Origin: Labia minor
Lineage: Eukaryota; Arthropoda; Insecta; Dermaptera; Spongiphoridae
Assembly: GCA_963082975.1 (NCBI GenBank)
Contig: OY720350.1
Span: 11,812,910-11,876,909, forward strand
Length of the DNA stretch: 64,000 nucleotides
Direction: 5' to 3'
The notes beneath the pieces were generated by a model, which had not been told where the DNA came from, did not search any database, and saw nothing but the letters and a program-made list of their open reading frames with translations. The translations under genes were made by a program, and so were the position numbers. Numbering within the stretch: the first letter of the stretch is position 1; each line of letters begins with the position of its first letter. This document shows, one piece after another, positions 10,058 to 23,000 of the stretch.

Positions 10058-10606
10058 ATGAAATGTTTTAAAAAAAATAATAAATTCGTTCATTTTACAT
10101 CATTACTCAACAACAAAATCATACCATATGCCAATGAAGCAAAATACTTGGGAATGACATTAGATGCAAGGCTGCGCTGGAAAGCTCATGTCAAAAAAAA
10201 GAGAGACGAAATTAATATCAAATATAGAAAAATGTATTGGCTAATGGGGCGACATTCAGTCCTGTCTATTGATAGCAAATTATTGCTATATAAACAGGTC
10301 CTAAAGCCAGTGTGGACCTATGGTAGTCAGCTCTGGGGCTGTGCTGCAAAGAGCAATGTGCAAATCATCCAAAGATGTCAAAACAAAATACTAAGGGCCG
10401 TTGTCAATGCCCCTTGGTATTATCGTAACGAAGAACTTCACCAAGATCTTAAGATCGAGACAGTAAAAGAAGAAATTCAACGATTTGCAGCAGCTCATCA
10501 AATTAGACTGCAAAGGCATACAAACACTGAGGCCGTTCGACTCCTTGACGTAGCCAACCAGACGAGAAGATTAAAAAGGAATAAACCTCACGAACTAATG
10601 GATTAA
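10058..10606 (+). pseudogene. Chimeric Jockey-like ORF2 fragment (copy 2)
   Basis: The predicted 182-residue protein is identical to that of copy 1, including the 15 satellite-derived N-terminal residues and the stop codon. No frameshift or stop has accumulated. With so few differences anywhere in the three elements, this reflects recent duplication rather than selection. As in copy 1, only the region C-terminal to the RT core is present, so no catalytic activity is expected. Confidence 0.82.
10092..10103 (+). repeat. Target-site duplication, left (copy 2)
   Basis: The same 12-bp ATTTTACATCAT as at copy 1, at the same monomer position; it is repeated at 10750-10761. Confidence 0.92.
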
Positions 10607-10713
10607 ACTGCTCATGTTTGCATGTTTTTGAAAGAATAACTTTATATATTTTCTTTAAATAAATATCACTTATTAGTTAAGGTATATAACTAGATTGTGA
10701 TTTGTAAAATAAA

Positions 10714-10749
<36 letters not shown>
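10104..10749 (+). mobile_element. 5'-truncated Jockey-like non-LTR retrotransposon, copy 2
   Basis: This has the same breakpoint, coding region and 3' UTR as copy 1, with one extra A in the tail (about 35). Sharing the truncation point, the insertion site and the target duplication rules out an independent insertion. This copy exists because satellite DNA containing the insertion was duplicated. It lies in the 9.3-kb-spaced segmental duplication shared with copy 3. Confidence 0.93.
10658..10663 (+). promoter_or_regulatory. Polyadenylation signal AATAAA (copy 2)
   Basis: Equivalent to the signal at 5830-5835, at the same distance from the stop codon. Confidence 0.5.

Positions 10750-10750
<1 letters not shown>
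10716..10750 (+). repeat. Poly(A) tail, ~35 A (copy 2)
   Basis: An A run one base longer than in the other two copies. This is the kind of slippage change expected in a long homopolymer, or a consensus error. Confidence 0.92.
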
Positions 10751-10756
<6 letters not shown>

Positions 10757-10761
10757 ATCAT
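10750..10761 (+). repeat. Target-site duplication, right (copy 2)
   Basis: ATTTTACATCAT follows the tail, then the satellite resumes with AAAAATATT. The next monomer carries TCCTACCATGACC, also seen after copies 1 and 3. Confidence 0.92.
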
Positions 10762-11439
10762 AAAAATATTAAAAAAATATATTATTGATATTTCTGATGA
10801 ATAATTATTTTTTATGCCGAAAATCTAGGGTCATCCTACCATGACCTTTCATAATTTTTTCTGTAAAATTAAAAAATGAAATGTTTTAAAAAAAATAATA
10901 AATTCGTTCATTTTACATCATAAAATTATTAAAAAAATATATTATTGATATTTCTGATGAATAATTATTTTTTATTCCGAAAATCTAGGGTCATCCTACG
11001 ATGACCTTTCATAATTTTTTCGGTAAAATTAAAAAATGAAATGTTTTAAAAAAAATAATAAATTCGTTCATTTTACATTATAAAAATATTAAAAAAATAT
11101 ATTATTGATATTTCTGATGAATAATTATTTTTTTATGCCGAAAACCTAGGGACATCCTACGATGACCTTTCATAATTTTTACGGTAAAATTAAACAATGA
11201 AAGTTTTAAAAATAAATAATATATTCGTTCATTTTACATCATAAAAATATTAAAAAAATATATTATTCATATTTATTACTAAAAATTATTTTTTTATGCC
11301 GAAAACCTAAGGTCATCCTACGATGACCTTTCATAATTTTTTCGGTAAAATTAAAAAATGAAATTTTTAAAAATAAATAATAAATTCGTTCATTTTACAT
11401 CATAAAAATATTAAAAAAATTATATTATTGATATTTCTG

Positions 11440-14400
11440 ATGAATAATTATTTTTTATGCCGAAAATCTAGGGTCATCCTACGATGATCTTTCATAATTT
11501 TTTCGGTAAAATTAAAAAATGAAATTTTTAAAAATAAATAATAAATTCGTTCATTTTACATCATAAAAATATTAAAAAAATATATTATTCATATTTCTAA
11601 TTAAAAATTATTTTTTTATGCCGAAAACTTAGGGTCATCCTACGATGACCTTTCACAATTTTTTCTGTAAAATTAAAAAATGAAATGTTTTAAAAAAAAT
11701 AATAAATTCGTTCTTTTTACATCATAAAAATATTAAAAAAATATATTATTCATATTTCTAATTAAAAATTATTTTTTTATGCCGAAAACCTAGGGTCATC
11801 CTACGATGACCTTTCATAATATTTTCTGTAAAATTAAAAAATGAAATGTTTTAAAAAAAATAATAAATTCGTTCATTTTACATCATAAAAATATTAAAAA
11901 AATATATTATTCATATTTCTGATGAATAATTATTTTTTATGCCGAAAATCTAGGGTCATCCTACGATTACCTTTCATAATTTTTTCGGTAAAATTAAAAA
12001 ATGAAATGTTTTAAAAAAAATAATAAATTCGTTCATTTTACATTATAAAAATATTAAAAAAATATATTATTGATATTTCTGATGAATAATTATTTTTTTA
12101 TGCCGAAAACCTAGGGTCATCCTACGATGACCTTTCATAATTTTTACGGTAAAATTAAACAGTGAAATTTTTAAAAATAAATAATATATTCGTTCATTTT
12201 ACATCATAAAAATATTAAAAAAATATATTATTCATATTTCTAATTAAAAATTATTTTTTTATGCCGAAAACCTAGGGTCATCCTACGATGACCTTTCATA
12301 ATATTTTCGGTAAAATTAAAAAATGAAATTTTTAAAAATAAATAATAAATTCGTTCATTTAACATCATAAAAATATTAAAAAAATATATTATTGATATTT
12401 CTGATGAATAATTATTTTTTATGCCGAAAATCTAGGGTCATCCTACGATGACCTTTCATAATTTTTTCGGTAAAATTAAAAAATGAAATTTTTAAAAATA
12501 AATAATAAATTCGTTCATTTTACATCATAAAAATATTAAAAAAATATATTATTGATATTTCTGATGAATAATTATATTTTATGCCGAAAATCTAGGGTCA
12601 TCCTACGATGACCTTTCATAATTTTTTCTGTAAAATTAAAAAATGAAATGTTTTAAAAAAAATAATAAATTCGTTCATTTTACATCATAAAATTATTAAA
12701 AAAATATATTATTGATATTTCTGATGAATAATTATTTTTTATGCCGAAAATCTAGGGTCATCCTACGATAACCTTTCATAATTTTTTCGGTAAAATTAAA
12801 AAATGAAATGTTTTAAAAAAAATAATAAATTCGTTCATTTTACATTATAAAAATATTAAAAAAATATATTATTGATATTTCTGATGAATAATTATTTTTT
12901 TATGCCGAAAACCTAGGGTCATCCTACGATGACCTTTCATAATTTTTTCGGTAAAATTAAACAATGAAATTTTTAAAAATAAATAATATATTCGTTCATT
13001 TTACATCATAAAAATATTTAAAAAATATATTATTCATATTTATTACTAAAAATTATTTTTTTATGCCGAAAACCTAAGGTCATCCTACGATGACCTTTCA
13101 TAATTTTTTCGGTAAAATTAAAAAATGAAATTTTTAAAAATAAATAATAAATTCGTTCATTTTACATCATAAAAATATTAAAAAAATATATTATTAATAT
13201 ATCTAATTAAAAATTATTTTTTTATGCCGAAAACCTAGGGTCATCCTACGATGACCTTTCATAATTTTTTCTGTAAAATTAAAAAATGAAATGTTTTAAA
13301 AAAAATAATAAATTCGTTCATTTTACATCATAAAAATATTAAAAAAATATATTATTCATATTTCTGATGAATAATTATTTTTTATGCCGAAAATCTAGGG
13401 TCATCCTACGATTACCTTTCATAATTTTTTCGGTAAAATTAAAAAATGAAATGTTTTAAAAAAAATAATAAATTCGTTCATTTTACATTATAAAAATATT
13501 AAAAAAATATATTATTGATATTTCTGATGAATAATTATTTTTTTATGCCGAAAACCTAGGGTCATCCTACGATGACCTTTCATAATTTTTACGGTAAAAT
13601 TAAACAATGAAATTTTTAAAAATAAATAATATATTCGTTCATTTTACATCATAAAAATATTAAAAAAATATATTATTCATATTTCTAATTAAAAATTATT
13701 TTTTTATGCCGAAAACCTAGGGTCATCCTACGATGACCTTTCATAATATTTTCGGTAAAATTAAAAAATGAAATTTTTAAAAATAAATAATAAATTCGTT
13801 CATTTAACATCATAAAAATATTAAAAAAATATATTATTGATATTTCTGATGAATAATTATTTTTTATGCCGAAAATCTAGGGTCACCCTACGATGACCTT
13901 TCATAATTTTTTCTGTAAAATTAAAAAATGAAATGTTTTAAAAAAAATAATAAATTCGTTCATTTTACATCATAAAATTATTAAAAAAATATATTATTGA
14001 TATTTCTGATGAATAATTATTTTTTATGCCGAAAATCTAGGGTCATCCTACGATGACCTTTCATAATTTTTTCGGTAAAATTAAAAAATGAAATGTTTTA
14101 AAAAAAATATTAAATTCGTTCATTTTACATCATAAAAATATTAAAAAAATATATTATTGATATCTCTGATGAATAATTATTTTTTATGCCGAAAATCTAG
14201 GGTCATCCTATGATGACCTTTCATAATTTTTACGGTAAAATTAAAAAATGAAATTTTTAAAAATAAATAATAAATTCGTTCATTTTACATCATAAAAATA
14301 TTAAAAAAATATATTATTCATTTTTCTTACTGAAATTATTTTTTTATGCCGAAAACCTAGGGTCATCCTAGGATGACCTTTCATAATTTTTTCTGTAAAA

Positions 14401-14488
14401 TTAAAAAATGAAATGTTTTAAAAAAAATAATAAATTCGTTCATTTTACATCATAAAATTATTAAAAAAATATATTATTGATATTTCTG
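11440..14488. repeat. 19-monomer HOR (3,049 bp), copy A
   Basis: Anchors repeat exactly 3,049 bp apart: GATGATCTTTC 11483/14532, TTTCACAATT 11651/14700, AATATTTA 13013/16062 and CCTAGGATGACC 14366/17415. The GTGAAATTTTT change (ACAGTGAAA near 12160 and near 15209) is shared too. Confidence 0.88.
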
Positions 14489-17400
14489 ATGAATAATTAT
14501 TTTTTATGCCGAAAATCTAGGGTCATCCTACGATGATCTTTCATAATTTTTTCGGTAAAATTAAAAAATGAAATTTTTAAAAATAAATAATAAATTCGTT
14601 CATTTTACATCATAAAAATATTAAAAAAATATATTATTCATATTTCTAATTAAAAATTATTTTTTTATGCCGAAAACTTAGGGTCATCCTACGATGACCT
14701 TTCACAATTTTTTCTGTAAAATTAAAAAATGAAATGTTTTAAAAAAAATAATAAATTCGTTCTTTTTACATCATAAAAATATTAAAAAAATATATTATTC
14801 ATATTTCTAATTAAAAATTATTTTTTTATGCCGAAAACCTAGGGTCATCCTACGATGACCTTTCATAATATTTTCTGTAAAATTAAAAAATGAAATGTTT
14901 TAAAAAAAATAATAAATTCGTTCATTTTACATCATAAAAATATTAAAAAAATATATTATTCATATTTCTGATGAATAATTATTTTTTATGCCGAAAATCT
15001 AGGGTCATCCTACGATTACCTTTCATAATTTTTTCGGTAAAATTAAAAAATGAAATGTTTTAAAAAAAATAATAAATTCGTTCATTTTACATTATAAAAA
15101 TATTAAAAAAATATATTATTGATATTTCTGATGAATAATTATTTTTTTATGCCGAAAACCTAGGGTCATCCTACGATGACCTTTCATAATTTTTACGGTA
15201 AAATTAAACAGTGAAATTTTTAAAAATAAATAATATATTCGTTCATTTTACATCATAAAAATATTAAAAAAATATATTATTCATATTTCTAATTAAAAAT
15301 TATTTTTTTATGCCGAAAACCTAGGGTCATCCTACGATGACCTTTCATAATATTTTCGGTAAAATTAAAAAATGAAATTTTTAAAAATAAATAATAAATT
15401 CGTTCATTTAACATCATAAAAATATTAAAAAAATATATTATTGATATTTCTGATGAATAATTATTTTTTATGCCGAAAATCTAGGGTCATCCTACGATGA
15501 CCTTTCATAATTTTTTCGGTAAAATTAAAAAATGAAATTTTTAAAAATAAATAATAAATTCGTTCATTTTACATCATAAAAATATTAAAAAAATATATTA
15601 TTGATATTTCTGATGAATAATTATTTTTTATGCCGAAAATCTAGGGTCATCCTACGATGACCTTTCATAATTTTTTCTGTAAAATTAAAAAATGAAATGT
15701 TTTAAAAAAAATAATAAATTCGTTCATTTTACATCATAAAATTATTAAAAAAATATATTATTGATATTTCTGATGAATAATTATTTTTTATGCCGAAAAT
15801 ATAGGGTCATCCTACGATAACCTTTCATAATTTTTTCGGTAAAATTAAAAAATGAAATGTTTTAAAAAAAATAATAAATTCGTTCATTTTACATTATAAA
15901 AATATTAAAAAAATATATTATTGATATTTCTGATGAATAATTATTTTTTTATGCCGAAAACCTAGGGTCATCCTACGATGACCTTTCATAATTTTTTCGG
16001 TAAAATTAAACAATGAAATTTTTAAAAATAAATAATATATTCGTTCATTTTACATCATAAAAATATTTAAAAAATATATTATTCATATTTATTACTAAAA
16101 ATTATTTTTTTATGCCGAAAACCTAAGGTCATCCTACGATGACCTTTCATAATTTTTTCGGTAAAATTAAAAAATGAAATTTTTAAAAATAAATAATAAA
16201 TTCGTTCATTTTACATCATAAAAATATTAAAAAAATATATTATTAATATATCTAATTAAAAATTATTTTTTTATGCCGAAAACCTAGGGTCATCCTACGA
16301 TGACCTTTCATAATTTTTTCTGTAAAATTAAAAAATGAAATGTTTTAAAAAAAATAATAAATTCGTTCATTTTACATCATAAAAATATTAAAAAAATATA
16401 TTATTCATATTTCTGATGAATAATTATTTTTTATGCCGAAAATCTAGGGTCATCCTACGATTACCTTTCATAATTTTTTCGGTAAAATTAAAAAATGAAA
16501 TGTTTTAAAAAAAATAATAAATTCGTTCATTTTACATTATAAAAATATTAAAAAAATATATTATTGATATTTCTGATGAATAATTATTTTTTTATGCCGA
16601 AAACCTAGGGTCATCCTACGATGACCTTTCATAATTTTTACGGTAAAATTAAACAATGAAATTTTTAAAAATAAATAATATATTCGTTCATTTTACATCA
16701 TAAAAATATTAAAAAAATATATTATTCATATTTCTAATTAAAAATTATTTTTTTATGCCGAAAACCTAGGGTCATCCTACGATGACCTTTCATAATATTT
16801 TCGGTAAAATTAAAAAATGAAATTTTTAAAAATAAATAATAAATTCGTTCATTTAACATCATAAAAATATTAAAAAAATATATTATTGATATTTCTGATG
16901 AATAATTATTTTTTATGCCGAAAATCTAGGGTCATCCTACGATGACCTTTCATAATTTTTTCTGTAAAATTAAAAAATGAAATGTTTTAAAAAAAATAAT
17001 AAATTCGTTCATTTTACATCATAAAATTATTAAAAAAATATATTATTGATATTTCTGATGAATAATTATTTTTTATGCCGAAAATCTAGGGTCATCCTAC
17101 GATGACCTTTCATAATTTTTTCGGTAAAATTAAAAAATGAAATGTTTTAAAAAAAATATTAAATTCGTTCATTTTACATCATAAAAATATTAAAAAAATA
17201 TATTATTGATATCTCTGATGAATAATTATTTTTTATGCCGAAAATCTAGGGTCATCCTATGATGACCTTTCATAATTTTTACGGTAAAATTAAAAAATGA
17301 AATTTTTAAAAATAAATAATAAATTCGTTCATTTTACATCATAAAAATATTAAAAAAATATATTATTCATTTTTCTTACTGAAATTATTTTTTTATGCCG

Positions 17401-17537
17401 AAAACCTAGGGTCATCCTAGGATGACCTTTCATAATTTTTTCTGTAAAATTAAAAAATGAAATGTTTTAAAAAAAATAATAAATTCGTTCATTTTACATC
17501 ATAAAATTATTAAAAAAATATATTATTGATATTTCTG
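14489..17537. repeat. 19-monomer HOR (3,049 bp), copy B
   Basis: Second tandem copy of the unit starting near 11440. It ends where a third copy would need GATGATCTTTC but GATGACCTTTC is found (near 17580). A private AAATATAGGG (near 15797) distinguishes it from copy A. A more distant relative of the same unit lies at 20.76-23.4 kb. Confidence 0.88.
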
Positions 17538-19383
17538 ATGAATAATTATTTTTTATGCCGAAAATCTAGGGTCATCCTACGATGACCTTTCATAATTTTT
17601 TCGGTAAAATTAAAAAATGAAATTTTTAAAAATAAATAATAAATTCGTTCATTTTACATCATAAAAATATTAAAAAAATATATTATTGATATTTCTGATG
17701 AATAATTATTTTTTTATGCCGAAAACCTAGGGTCATCCTACGATGACCTTTCATAATTTTTACGGTAAAATTAAACAATGAAATTTTTAAAAATAAATAA
17801 TATATTCGTTCATTTTACATCATAAAAATATTAAAAAAATATATTATTCATATTTATTACTAAAAATTATTTTTTTATGCCGAAAACCTAAGGTCATCCT
17901 ACGATGACCTTTCATAATTTTTTCGGTAAAATTAAAAAATGAAATTTTTAAAAATAAATAATAAATTCGTTCATTTAACATCATAAAAATATTAAAAAAA
18001 TATATTATTGATATTTCTGATGAATAATTATTTTTTATGCCGAAAATCTAGGGTCATCCTACGATGACCTTTCATAATTTTTTCGGTAAAATTAAAAAAT
18101 GAAATTTTTAAAAATAAATAATAAATTCGTTCATTTTACATCATAAAAATATTAAAAAAATATATTATTGATATTTCTGATGAATAATTATTTTTTATGC
18201 CGAAAATCTAGGGTCATCCTACGATGACCTTTCATAATTTTTTCTGTAAAATTAAAAAATGAAATGTTTTAAAAAAAATAATAAATTCGTTCATTTTACA
18301 TCATAAAATTATTAAAAAAATATATTATTGATATTTCTGATGAATAATTATTTTTTATGCCGAAAATCTAGGGTCATCCTACGATGACCTTTCATAATTT
18401 TTTCGGTAAAATTAAAAAATGAAATGTTTTAAAAAAAATAATAAATTCGTTCATTTTACATTATAAAAATATTAAAAAAATATATTATTGATATTTCTGA
18501 TGAATAATTATTTTTTTATGCCGAAAACCTAGGGTCATCCTACGATGACCTTTCATAATTTTTACGGTAAAATTAAACAATGAAATTTTTAAAAATAAAT
18601 AATATATTCGTTCATTTTACATCATAAAAATATTAAAAAAATATATTATTCATATTTATTACTAAAAATTATTTTTTTATGCCGAAAACCTAAGGTCATC
18701 CTACGATGACCTTTCATAATTTTTTCGGTAAAATTAAAAAATGAAATTTTTAAAAATAAATAATAAATTCGTTCATTTTACATCATAAAATTATTAAAAA
18801 AATATATTATTGATATTTCTGATGAATAATTATTTTTTATGCCGAAAATCTAGGGTCATCCTACGATGACCTTTCATAATTTTTTCGGTAAAATTAAAAA
18901 ATGAAATTTTAAAAAAAAATAATAAATTCGTTCATTTTACATTATAAAAATATTAAAAAAATATATTATTCATATTTCTAATTAAAAATTATTTTTTTAT
19001 GCCGAAAACCTAGGGTCATCCTAGGATGACCTTTCATAATTTTTACGGTAAGATTAAAAAATGAAATGTTTTAAAAAAAATAATAAATTCGTTCATTTTA
19101 CATCATAAAAATATTAAAAAAATATATTATTCATATTTATTACTAAAAATTATTTTTTTATGCCGAAAACCTAAGGTCATCCTACGATGACCTTTCATAA
19201 TTTTTTCGGTAAAATTAAAAAATGAAATTTTTAAAAATAAATAATAAATTCGTTCATTTTACATCATAAAAATATTAAAAAAATATATTATTCATATATC
19301 TAATTAAAAATTATTTTTTTATGCCGAAAACCTAGGGTCATCCTACGATGACCTTTCATAATTTTTTCCTGTAAAATTAAAAA

Positions 19384-19932
19384 ATGAAATGTTTTAAAAA
19401 AAATAATAAATTCGTTCATTTTACATCATTACTCAACAACAAAATCATACCATATGCCAATGAAGCAAAATACTTGGGAATGACATTAGATGCAAGGCTG
19501 CGCTGGAAAGCTCATGTCAAAAAAAAGAGAGACGAAATTAATATCAAATATAGAAAAATGTATTGGCTAATGGGGCGACATTCAGTCCTGTCTATTGATA
19601 GCAAATTATTGCTATATAAACAGGTCCTAAAGCCAGTGTGGACCTATGGTAGTCAGCTCTGGGGCTGTGCTGCAAAGAGCAATGTGCAAATCATCCAAAG
19701 ATGTCAAAACAAAATACTAAGGGCCGTTGTCAATGCCCCTTGGTATTATCGTAACGAAGAACTTCACCAAGATCTTAAGATCGAGACAGTAAAAGAAGAA
19801 ATTCAACGATTTGCAGCAGCTCATCAAATTAGACTGCAAAGGCATACAAACACTGAGGCCGTTCGACTCCTTGACGTAGCCAACCAGACGAGAAGATTAA
19901 AAAGGAATAAACCTCACGAACTAATGGATTAA
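19384..19932 (+). pseudogene. Chimeric Jockey-like ORF2 fragment (copy 3)
   Basis: The 182-residue product is identical to those of copies 1 and 2. The only difference noted near its start is an extra C about 16 bp before the satellite ATG, which does not alter the frame. It contains the same post-RT C-terminal motifs and lacks the catalytic region; no function is proposed. Three intact identical frames could look like a conserved gene family to automated pipelines, but the flanking target duplications and poly(A) show they are one dead insertion copied with the satellite. Confidence 0.82.
19418..19429 (+). repeat. Target-site duplication, left (copy 3)
   Basis: ATTTTACATCAT, as in the other two copies; repeated at 20075-20086. 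Confidence 0.92.
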
Positions 19933-20039
19933 ACTGCTCATGTTTGCATGTTTTTGAAAGAATAACTTTATATATTTTCTTTAAATAAATATCACTTATT
20001 AGTTAAGGTATATAACTAGATTGTGATTTGTAAAATAAA

Positions 20040-20074
<35 letters not shown>
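19430..20074 (+). mobile_element. 5'-truncated Jockey-like non-LTR retrotransposon, copy 3
   Basis: This 645-bp copy has the same ends as copies 1 and 2. Its flanks match copy 2 for kilobases but copy 1 for only a few hundred bases. Copies 2 and 3 therefore share the more extensive duplication, and copy 1 was moved within a small block. No further element copy is found from here to the right end of the window. Confidence 0.93.
19984..19989 (+). promoter_or_regulatory. Polyadenylation signal AATAAA (copy 3)
   Basis: Equivalent to 5830-5835 in copy 1. Confidence 0.5.

Positions 20075-20075
<1 letters not shown>
20042..20075 (+). repeat. Poly(A) tail, ~34 A (copy 3)
   Basis: An uninterrupted A run; the final A may belong to the target duplication. 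Confidence 0.92.
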
Positions 20076-20081
<6 letters not shown>

Positions 20082-20086
20082 ATCAT
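20075..20086 (+). repeat. Target-site duplication, right (copy 3)
   Basis: ATTTTACATCAT after the tail, followed by satellite AAAAATATT and the TCCTACCATGACC monomer. Confidence 0.92.
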
Positions 20087-23000
20087 AAAAATATTAAAAA
20101 AATATATTATTGATATTTCTGATGAATAATTATTTTTTATGCCGAAAATCTAGGGTCATCCTACCATGACCTTTCATAATTTTTTCTGTAAAATTAAAAA
20201 ATGAAATGTTTTAAAAAAAATAATAAATTCGTTCATTTTACATCATAAAATTATTAAAAAAATATATTATTGATATTTCTGATGAATAATTATTTTTTAT
20301 TCCGAAAATCTAGGGTCATCCTACGATGACCTTTCATAATTTTTTCGGTAAAATTAAAAAATGAAATGTTTTAAAAAAAATAATAAATTCGTTCATTTTA
20401 CATTATAAAAATATTAAAAAAATATATTATTGATATTTCTGATGAATAATTATTTTTTTATGCCGAAAACCTAGGGTCATCCTGCGATGACCTTTCATAA
20501 TTTTTACGGTAAAATTAAACAATGAAAGTTTTAAAAATAAATAATATATTCGTTCATTTTACATCATAAAAATATTAAAAAAATATATTATTCATATTTA
20601 TTACTAAAAATTATTTTTTTATGCCGAAAACCTAAGGTCATCCTACGATGACCTTTCATAATTTTTTCGGTAAAATTAAAAAATGAAATTTTTAAAAATA
20701 AATAATAAATTCGTTCATTTTACATCATAAAAATATTAAAAAAAATATATTATTGATATTTCTGATGAATAATTATTTTTTATGCCGAAAATCTAGGGTC
20801 ATCCTACGATGATCTTTCATAATTTTTTCGGTAAAATTAAAAAATGAAATTTTTAAAAATAAATAATAAATTCGTTCATTTTACATCATAAAAATATTAA
20901 AAAAATATATTATTCATATTTCTAATTAAAAATTATTTTTTTATGCCGAAAACTTAGGGTCATCCTACGATGACCTTTCACAATTTTTTCTGTAAAATTA
21001 AAAAATGAAATGTTTTAAAAAAAATAATAAATTCGTTCTTTTTACATCATAAAAATATTAAAAAAATATATTATTCATATTTCTAATTAAAAATTATTTT
21101 TTTATGCCGAAAACCTAGGGTCATCCTACGATGACCTTTCATAATATTTTCTGTAAAATTAAAAAATGAAATGTTTTAAAAAAAATAATAAATTCGTTCA
21201 TTTTACATCATAAAAATATTAAAAAAATATATTATTCATATTTCTGATGAATAATTATTTTTTATGCCGAAAATCTAGGGTCATCCTACGATTACCTTTC
21301 ATAATTTTTTCGGTAAAATTAAAAAATGAAATGTTTTAAAAAAAATAATAAATTCGTTCATTTTACATTATAAAAATATTAAAAAAATATATTATTGATA
21401 TTTCTGATGAATAATTATTTTTTTATGCCGAAAACCTAGGGTCATCCTACGATGACCTTTCATAATTTTTACGGTAAAATTAAACAGTGAAATTTTTAAA
21501 AATAAATAATATATTCGTTCATTTTACATCATAAAAATATTAAAAAAATATATTATTCATATTTCTAATTAAAAATTATTTTTTTATGCCGAAAACCTAG
21601 GGTCATCCTACGATGACCTTTCATAATATTTTCGGTAAAATTAAAAAATGAAATTTTTAAAAATAAATAATAAATTCGTTCATTTAACATCATAAAAATA
21701 TTAAAAAAATATATTATTGATATTTCTGATGAATAATTATTTTTTATGCCGAAAATCTAGGGTCATCCTACGATGACCTTTCATAATTTTTTCGGTAAAA
21801 TTAAAAAATGAAATTTTTAAAAATAAATAATAAATTCGTTCATTTTACATCATAAAAATATTAAAAAAATATATTATTGATATTTCTGATGAATAATTAT
21901 TTTTTATGCCGAAAATCTAGGGCCATCCTACGATGACCTTTCATAATTTTTTCTGTAAAATTAAAAAATGAAATGTTTTAAAAAAAATAATAAATTCGTT
22001 CATTTTACATCATAAAATTATTAAAAAAATATATTATTGATATTTCTGATGAATAATTATTTTTTATGCCGAAAATCTAGGGTCATCCTACGATGACCTT
22101 TCATAATTTTTTCGGTAAAATTAAAAAATGAAATGTTTTAAAAAAAATAATAAATTCGTTCATTTTACATTATAAAAATATTAAAAAAATATATTATTGA
22201 TATTTCTGATGAATAATTATTTTTTTATGCCGAAAACCTAGGGTCATCCTACGATGACCTTTCATAATTTTTTCGGTAAAATTAAACAATGAAATTTTTA
22301 AAAATAAATAATATATTCGTTCATTTTACATCATAAAAATATTTAAAAAATATATTATTCATATTTATTACTAAAAATTATTTTTTTATGCCGAAAACCT
22401 AAGGTCATCCTACGATGACCTTTCATAATTTTTTCGGTAAAATTAAAAAATGAAATTTTTAAAAATAAATAATAAATTCGTTCATTTTACATCATAAAAA
22501 TATTAAAAAAATATATTATTCATATATCTAATTAAAAATTATTTTTTTATGCCGAAAACCTAGGGTCATCCTACGATGACCTTTCATAATTTTTTCTGTA
22601 AAATTAAAAAATGAAATGTTTTAAAAAAAATAATAAATTCGTTCATTTTACATCATAAAAATATTAAAAAAATATATTATTCATATTTCTGATGAATAAT
22701 TATTTTTTATGCCGAAAATCTAGGGTCATCCTACGATTACCTTTCATAATTTTTTCGGTAAAATTAAAAAATGAAATGTTTTAAAAAAAATAATAAATTC
22801 GTTCATTTTACATTATAAAAATATTAAAAAAATATATTATTGATATTTCTGATGAATAATTATTTTTTTATGCCGAAAACCTAGGGTCATCCTACGATGA
22901 CCTTTCATAATTTTTACGGTAAAATTAAACAATGAAATTTTTAAAAATAAATAATATATTCGTTCATTTTACATCATAAAAATATTAAAAAAAATATATT

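Larger units (their letters stand above)
5933..10091. repeat. Satellite array between element copies 1 and 2
   Basis: About 26 monomers, with no gene or RNA feature. From about 6146 it resumes the 20-monomer HOR: AAACGTAGGG at 6151, GATATCTCTG at 6439 and 7563. Relative to the first HOR copies, one monomer is missing between these anchors (7 units against 8 at 2407-3691). One monomer reads CTGATTAATAATTA (near 6446), a private change in the A-type head. Confidence 0.97.
9230..14100. repeat. Large segmental duplication, copy 1 (holds element copy 2)
   Basis: This ~4.87-kb segment matches 18555-23425 at an offset of 9,325-9,326 bp. Linked rare variants include ATTTTAAAAAAAAATAAT (9580 and 18905), CCTAGGATGACC (9694 and 19019), TTATTCCGAAAATC downstream of the element, GATGATCTTTC (11483 and 20808) and TTTCACAATT (11651 and 20976). 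Private changes such as GGTCACCCTACG (near 13883) and GATAACC (near 12768) are few. Confidence 0.85.
10762..19417. repeat. Satellite array between element copies 2 and 3
   Basis: About 54 monomers with no gene, RNA or other inserted DNA. The first half belongs to the segmental duplication shared with the region after copy 3. The middle is a 3,049-bp tandem duplication. The last part (17.5-18.5 kb) follows the monomer order of the 20-monomer HOR at 7.9-8.7 kb. Confidence 0.97.
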
